This document shows, piece by piece, positions 6,614 through 9,832 of a stretch of DNA of 9,832 bases (the stretch's first letter is position 1; each line of letters starts with the position of its first letter). A model generated the notes under the pieces. That model had not been told where the DNA came from, searched no databases, and was given only the letters and a program-made list of their open reading frames with translations. The translations under genes and the position numbers were made by a program. The stretch is from contig CAMLIY010000101.1 in NCBI GenBank assembly GCA_946480125.1, forward strand, positions 1 to 9,832. The letters run 5' to 3'. This stretch comes from an uncultured Asticcacaulis sp. Its GTDB lineage: Bacteria > Pseudomonadota > Alphaproteobacteria > Caulobacterales > Caulobacteraceae.

Positions 6614-6985
6614 ATGCCCACAATTAACCAGTTGATCCGCAAGCCGCGCAATCCCAAGCCGGTTCGCAACAAGGTTCCGGCCCTCAAGGGCTGCCCGCAG
6701 CGCCGCGGCGTCTGCACCCGCGTCTATACGACCACGCCGAAGAAGCCGAACTCCGCGCTTCGTAAGGTCGCCAAGGTCCGCCTGACTTCCGGCATCGAAG
6801 CCGTTTGCTACATTCCCGGTGAAGGTCACAACCTTCAGGAACACTCCGTTGTTCTGATCCGCGGCGGCCGCGTCAAGGATTTGCCCGGCGTCCGTTATCA
6901 CATCCTGCGCGGCGTCCTCGACACGCAAGGCGTCAAGAACCGTAAGCAACGCCGTTCGCACTACGGCGCGAAGCGTCCTAAGTAA
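6614..6985 (+). CDS. rpsL: 30S ribosomal protein S12
   Basis: The 123-residue protein opens with [12 protein letters not shown] and carries the S12 hallmark [21 protein letters not shown]12 lies in the decoding centre of the 30S subunit and monitors codon-anticodon pairing. Lys43 (TPKKPNS) and Lys88 ([12 protein letters not shown]) are both present; these are the two sites where changes classically give streptomycin resistance, so this allele looks like the sensitive type. The start at 6614 matches family length even though the frame is open further upstream. The purine-rich AAGAAGAAAG (about 6591-6600) is the nearest ribosome-binding candidate and is rather distant from the ATG. It is the first gene of the str operon, driven by the promoter at 6366-6394, with 11 bases between its stop and rpsG. 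Confidence 0.98.
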   Translation: MPTINQLIRKPRNPKPVRNKVPALKGCPQRRGVCTRVYTTTPKKPNSALRKVAKVRLTSGIEAVCYIPGEGHNLQEHSVVLIRGGRVKDLPGVRYHILRGVLDTQGVKNRKQRRSHYGAKRPK

Positions 6986-6990
6986 GGAAC
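6984..6990 (+). promoter_or_regulatory. Ribosome binding site of rpsG overlapping the rpsL stop
   Basis: AAGGAAC begins within the rpsL TAA and ends six bases before the rpsG ATG at 6997. This close coupling helps keep S12 and S7 synthesis balanced. The 11-base gap leaves little room for the long intercistronic S7-binding structure known in the E. coli str operon. Confidence 0.6.
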
Positions 6991-6996
6991 AGAAAT

Positions 6997-7470
6997 ATGT
7001 CACGTCGTCACCGCGCCGAGAAGCGCGACGTTCTCCCGGACCCCAAGTTCGGCGATCTGATCGTCACCAAGTTCATGAACTACGTCATGTACGAAGGCAA
7101 AAAGGCTGTTGCTGAAAACATCATCTACGGCGCCTTCGACATCCTGGAAGCCAAGAAGAAGGACGCGACCGCTGTCGAGACCTTCCACACGGCCCTCGAT
7201 AATGTCGCTCCTTCGATCGAAGTGCGTTCGCGCCGCGTCGGCGGTGCCACCTACCAGGTGCCGGTCGAAGTTCGCCCTGACCGCCGTCGTGCGCTGGCCA
7301 TTCGTTGGCTGGTGAACGCCGCCCGCAAGCGTGGTGAAAACACCATGACGGAAAAGCTGGCCGCTGAACTGCTCGACGCCGCCAACAACCGCGGCACCGC
7401 TGTCAAGAAGCGTGAAGACACGCACAAGATGGCCGAAGCAAACCGCGCCTTCTCGCACTATCGCTGGTAG
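6997..7470 (+). CDS. rpsG: 30S ribosomal protein S7
   Basis: The 157-residue protein begins [20 protein letters not shown] and shows the S7 signature in [17 protein letters not shown] and the [12 protein letters not shown] segment. S7 nucleates folding of the 3' major domain of 16S rRNA and sits in the 30S head near the E site. Length and both termini match the usual alphaproteobacterial form, without the C-terminal extension of E. coli K-12. Codon use is strongly biased, as in other highly expressed genes. In enterobacteria S7 is the translational repressor of this operon; whether it is here cannot be told from the sequence. Confidence 0.98.
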   Translation: MSRRHRAEKRDVLPDPKFGDLIVTKFMNYVMYEGKKAVAENIIYGAFDILEAKKKDATAVETFHTALDNVAPSIEVRSRRVGGATYQVPVEVRPDRRRALAIRWLVNAARKRGENTMTEKLAAELLDAANNRGTAVKKREDTHKMAEANRAFSHYRW

Positions 7471-7508
7471 TCGAGTCGCGCAGCGCTTGGCTGTCGCAAA
7501 AATATGGC

Positions 7509-7556
7509 TTTGCAGGCGCGGGCGGTTTGGTTTAAACCGCCCGCGCTGCTTGCAAA
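7509..7556 (+). promoter_or_regulatory. Strong GC-rich hairpin between rpsG and fusA
   Basis: GCGCGGGCGGTTT (7516-7528) pairs perfectly over 13 bp with AAACCGCCCGCGC (7534-7546) around a five-base loop. An outer TTTGCA/TGCAAA stem (7509-7514 with 7551-7556) extends it past a small internal loop. No U-tract follows on the plus strand, so a simple intrinsic terminator is unlikely, although partial attenuation, RNase processing or 3'-end protection of rpsLG mRNA are possible. It takes up much of the 131-base rpsG-fusA gap. Confidence 0.65.
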
Positions 7557-7590
7557 TTAGAACACCCTTTATTCGCATCCGAAAGTTTTT

Positions 7591-7594
7591 GAGG
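7591..7594 (+). promoter_or_regulatory. Ribosome binding site of fusA
   Basis: GAGG lies seven bases before the ATG at 7602, and supports that start, which matches the expected EF-G N-terminus. Confidence 0.6.
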
Positions 7595-7601
7595 CTCCCC
7601 A

Positions 7602-9680
7602 ATGCCCCGCAGTCACAAGATTGAAGACTATCGTAACTTCGGCATCATGGCCCACATCGATGCCGGCAAGACGACGACCACAGAACGGATTCTGTATTAC
7701 ACCGGCAAGAGCCACAAGATTGGCGAAGTGCACGATGGCGCCGCCACCATGGACTGGATGGAGCAGGAGCAGGAGCGTGGTATCACCATCACATCCGCCG
7801 CGACCACCACGTTCTGGCAGGACAAGCGCCTGAACATCATCGACACCCCGGGACACGTCGACTTCACCATCGAAGTCGAACGCAACCTGCGCGTCCTCGA
7901 TGGCGCTGTCGCCGTTCTCGACGGTAATGCCGGTGTTGAGCCCCAGACCGAAACCGTCTGGCGCCAGGCTGACAAGTATTCCGTGCCGCGCATTGTGTTC
8001 GTCAACAAGATGGACAAGATCGGCGCCGATTTCGACGCCTCCGTGCAGTCGATCCGTGATCGTCTCGGCGCCAAGGCCGTGCCGATCCAGTTCCCGATCG
8101 GTTCGGAAAACACCCTGTCGGGCCTGGTTGACCTGGTTCGCATGAAGGCCGTTGTCTGGGACAATGATGCCCTGGGCGCCAACTACCGCGACATGGAAAT
8201 CCCCGCCGATCTGCTGGAAAAGGCGAAGGAAGCCCGCCAGTACCTGATCGACAACGCTGTTGAATGCGACGACGAGGCGATGGAAGCCTATCTCGAAGGC
8301 AATGAGCCTTCGGAAGCCGTGCTGAAGAAGTGCATCCGCAAGGCTGTGCTTAACGCCACCTTCTATCCGATCCTCTGCGGTTCGGCCTTCAAGAACAAGG
8401 GTGTTCAGACCCTGCTCGACGCGGTTGTCGATTATCTGCCGTCACCGATCGACGTGCCGCCGACCGTTGGTATCGACTACAAGACCGAGGAGCCGATCAC
8501 TCGCAAGGCGTCTGATGATGAGCCGCTCTCGATGCTGGCTTTCAAGATCATGGATGACCCGTTCGTCGGTTCGTTGACCTTCTGCCGCCTCTATTCCGGC
8601 AAGATGGAAACCGGCATGGGCTTGCTGAATACGACGCGTGACAAGAAAGAGCGCGTTGGCCGTATGCTGCTCATGCACTCCAATGACCGCCAGGATATCA
8701 AGGAAGCCTATGCCGGCGACATCGTCGCCCTGGCGGGCCTCAAGGACACGCGCACCGGTGACACCCTGTGCGATCCGATGAAGTCGCCTGTCATTCTGGA
8801 ACGCATGGAATTCCCGGCCCCGGTTATCGAAATCGCTGTCGAACCCAAGTCCAAGGCCGACCAGGAAAAGCTGGGCGTCGCCCTGGCCAAGCTGGCTTCG
8901 GAAGATCCGTCCTTCACCGTTTCGACCGACCACGAGTCGGGCCAGACGATCCTGAAGGGCATGGGCGAACTCCACCTCGACATCAAGATCGACATCCTGA
9001 AGCGCACCTACAAGGTGGAAGCCAATATCGGCGCGCCGCAGGTGGCCTACCGTGAATCGATCACCCGCACTGCGGAAATCGACTACACCCACAAGAAGCA
9101 AACCGGTGGTACGGGCCAGTTCGCCCGTGTCATGATCACCTTCGAACCCGGCGAACCCGGTTCGGGCTTCGTGTTCGAATCCGCCATTGTCGGTGGTGCG
9201 GTGCCGAAGGAATACATTCCGGGCGTTCAGAAGGGCCTCGAATCCGTCAAGGATAACGGCCTGCTGGCCGGCTTCCCGCTGATCGACTTCAAGGCGACCC
9301 TGACGGACGGTAAGTTCCACGACGTCGACTCCTCGGTTCTCGCCTTCGAAATCGCCTCTCGCGCCGCCTTCAAGGAACTGCGTGAAAAGGGCGGCCCCAA
9401 GCTGCTTGAGCCGATCATGAAGGTCGAAGTGGTCACGCCGGAAGAATACCTCGGTTCGGTCATCGGCGATCTCAACGGTCGTCGTGGCATGATCCAGGGT
9501 CAGGACATGCGCGGCAACGCCATCGTCGTTGACGCCTTCGTGCCGCTGGCCAATATGTTCGGTTACGTGAACACCCTGCGTGGCATGTCGCAAGGCCGCG
9601 CCCAGTTCTCGATGACCTACGATCACTACGAGCCCGTGCCTCAGCACGTCGCCGACGAAGTGATCAAGAAGTTCGCCTAA
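7602..9680 (+). CDS. fusA: Translation elongation factor G
   Basis: This 692-residue translational GTPase drives tRNA-mRNA translocation on the ribosome and, with RRF, ribosome recycling. The GTP-binding motifs are all present: G1 AHIDAGKT (17-24), G2 with Thr62 and Thr64 in RGITIT, G3 DTPGH (81-85), G4 NKMD (135-138) and G5 GSAFKNKG (260-267). Domain III follows with the conserved GMGELHLDI, and domain IV with GGTGQFARV and [12 protein letters not shown]. The C-terminus has GDLNGRRG and LRGMSQGRA in domain V. The protein is full length for the canonical EF-G1 with no frameshift. It is the third gene of the str operon, 131 bases after rpsG and 97 before tuf. Codon use is strongly biased towards C/G-ending codons, which opens a long but spurious antisense frame. 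Confidence 0.99.
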   Translation: MPRSHKIEDYRNFGIMAHIDAGKTTTTERILYYTGKSHKIGEVHDGAATMDWMEQEQERGITITSAATTTFWQDKRLNIIDTPGHVDFTIEVERNLRVLDGAVAVLDGNAGVEPQTETVWRQADKYSVPRIVFVNKMDKIGADFDASVQSIRDRLGAKAVPIQFPIGSENTLSGLVDLVRMKAVVWDNDALGANYRDMEIPADLLEKAKEARQYLIDNAVECDDEAMEAYLEGNEPSEAVLKKCIRKAVLNATFYPILCGSAFKNKGVQTLLDAVVDYLPSPIDVPPTVGIDYKTEEPITRKASDDEPLSMLAFKIMDDPFVGSLTFCRLYSGKMETGMGLLNTTRDKKERVGRMLLMHSNDRQDIKEAYAGDIVALAGLKDTRTGDTLCDPMKSPVILERMEFPAPVIEIAVEPKSKADQEKLGVALAKLASEDPSFTVSTDHESGQTILKGMGELHLDIKIDILKRTYKVEANIGAPQVAYRESITRTAEIDYTHKKQTGGTGQFARVMITFEPGEPGSGFVFESAIVGGAVPKEYIPGVQKGLESVKDNGLLAGFPLIDFKATLTDGKFHDVDSSVLAFEIASRAAFKELREKGGPKLLEPIMKVEVVTPEEYLGSVIGDLNGRRGMIQGQDMRGNAIVVDAFVPLANMFGYVNTLRGMSQGRAQFSMTYDHYEPVPQHVADEVIKKFA

Positions 9681-9690
9681 ATCAGATATT

Positions 9691-9719
9691 GGCCCGTGGT
9701 ACTTTGTGTGCTACGGGCC
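9691..9719 (+). promoter_or_regulatory. Hairpin between fusA and tuf
   Basis: GGCCCGTGG (9691-9699) pairs with CTACGGGCC (9711-9719) over 9 bp, including one G-U, with an 11-base loop. It starts ten bases after the fusA stop. No U-run follows, so read-through into tuf is expected. It may stabilise the fusA 3' end or mark a processing site. Confidence 0.55.
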
Positions 9720-9766
9720 GCTCCAACATTGTAACAACCCCCTACCGAATGAAGGTCCGCTACGGC

Positions 9767-9771
9767 GGAGA
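9767..9771 (+). promoter_or_regulatory. Ribosome binding site of tuf
   Basis: GGAGA lies six bases before the tuf ATG at 9778. An ATG at 9771 overlaps it but is followed in frame by AAA AAT rather than the EF-Tu N-terminus. Confidence 0.6.
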
Positions 9772-9777
9772 TGAAAA

Positions 9778-9832
9778 ATGGCCAAGGAAAAATTCAACCG
9801 CTCGAAGCCTCACTGCAACATCGGCACCATTG
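9778..9832 (+). CDS. tuf: Translation elongation factor Tu, first 18 codons
   Basis: The visible residues MAKEKFNRSKPHCNIGTI are the typical alphaproteobacterial EF-Tu N-terminus, leading to the G1 loop beyond the window. EF-Tu delivers aminoacyl-tRNA to the ribosome as a GTP complex. The position after fusA is the classical str order. Whether this is tufA or tufB cannot be said; the gene is cut by the window edge. Confidence 0.95.
   Translation, partial: MAKEKFNRSKPHCNIGTI

Noticed and set aside
8442..9647. Long 401-codon antisense open frame within fusA
   Set aside because: It is a by-product of the strong codon bias of fusA on the other strand; the EF-G reading covers every base with conserved motifs.

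Overview
The window looks like chromosomal core sequence from an alphaproteobacterium. The Caulobacterales (Caulobacter/Asticcacaulis type) are the most likely group, but this is inferred from gene content and style, not from a database match. The grounds are a SUV3-like 'helicase-related' protein, a bacteriophytochrome with its heme oxygenase, fairly GC-rich genes with strong C/G third-position preference in the ribosomal genes, and an alphaproteobacterial-type str operon. I see no insertion sequences, phage genes, CRISPR arrays, tRNAs or rRNAs.

Layout. (1) Positions 1-2390, minus strand: a large DExH-box helicase of the SUV3 type, with its 3' end outside the window. (2) 2391-2741: a divergent intergenic region, AT-richer than its surroundings, with two small repeat patterns. 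(3) 2742-2921, plus strand: a 59-codon unrecognised small gene behind a good Shine-Dalgarno sequence. (4) 5655-2962 and 6256-5645, minus strand: a two-gene light-sensing operon, bphO then bphP. Heme oxygenase makes biliverdin and the hybrid phytochrome histidine kinase uses it as chromophore; the two genes overlap by 11 bases. (5) 6257-6613: a divergent control region holding a convincing sigma70-type promoter for the str operon and a structured leader of roughly 210 nt. (6) 6614 to the end, plus strand: rpsL, rpsG, fusA and the first 18 codons of tuf, in the classical str order.

How the parts work together. BphO opens heme to biliverdin IXalpha, and BphP attaches it through Cys21 and couples red/far-red photoconversion to a HisKA/HATPase kinase and a fused C-terminal receiver. 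No separate response regulator is visible next to them, so the output partner is elsewhere or the receiver feeds a phosphotransfer protein. The str genes supply ribosomal proteins S12 and S7 and elongation factors G and Tu. Strong hairpins without U-tracts lie between rpsG and fusA and between fusA and tuf. They could tune expression or processing within the operon.

I did not find a clearly new multi-gene system. The items most worth a second look are the alternative hairpins in the rpsL leader, the 13-bp perfect hairpin between rpsG and fusA, the inverted repeat over the rpsL -35 box, the His-to-Tyr change in the phytochrome 'IQPHG' motif, and the orphan small gene with its repeat-bearing upstream region.
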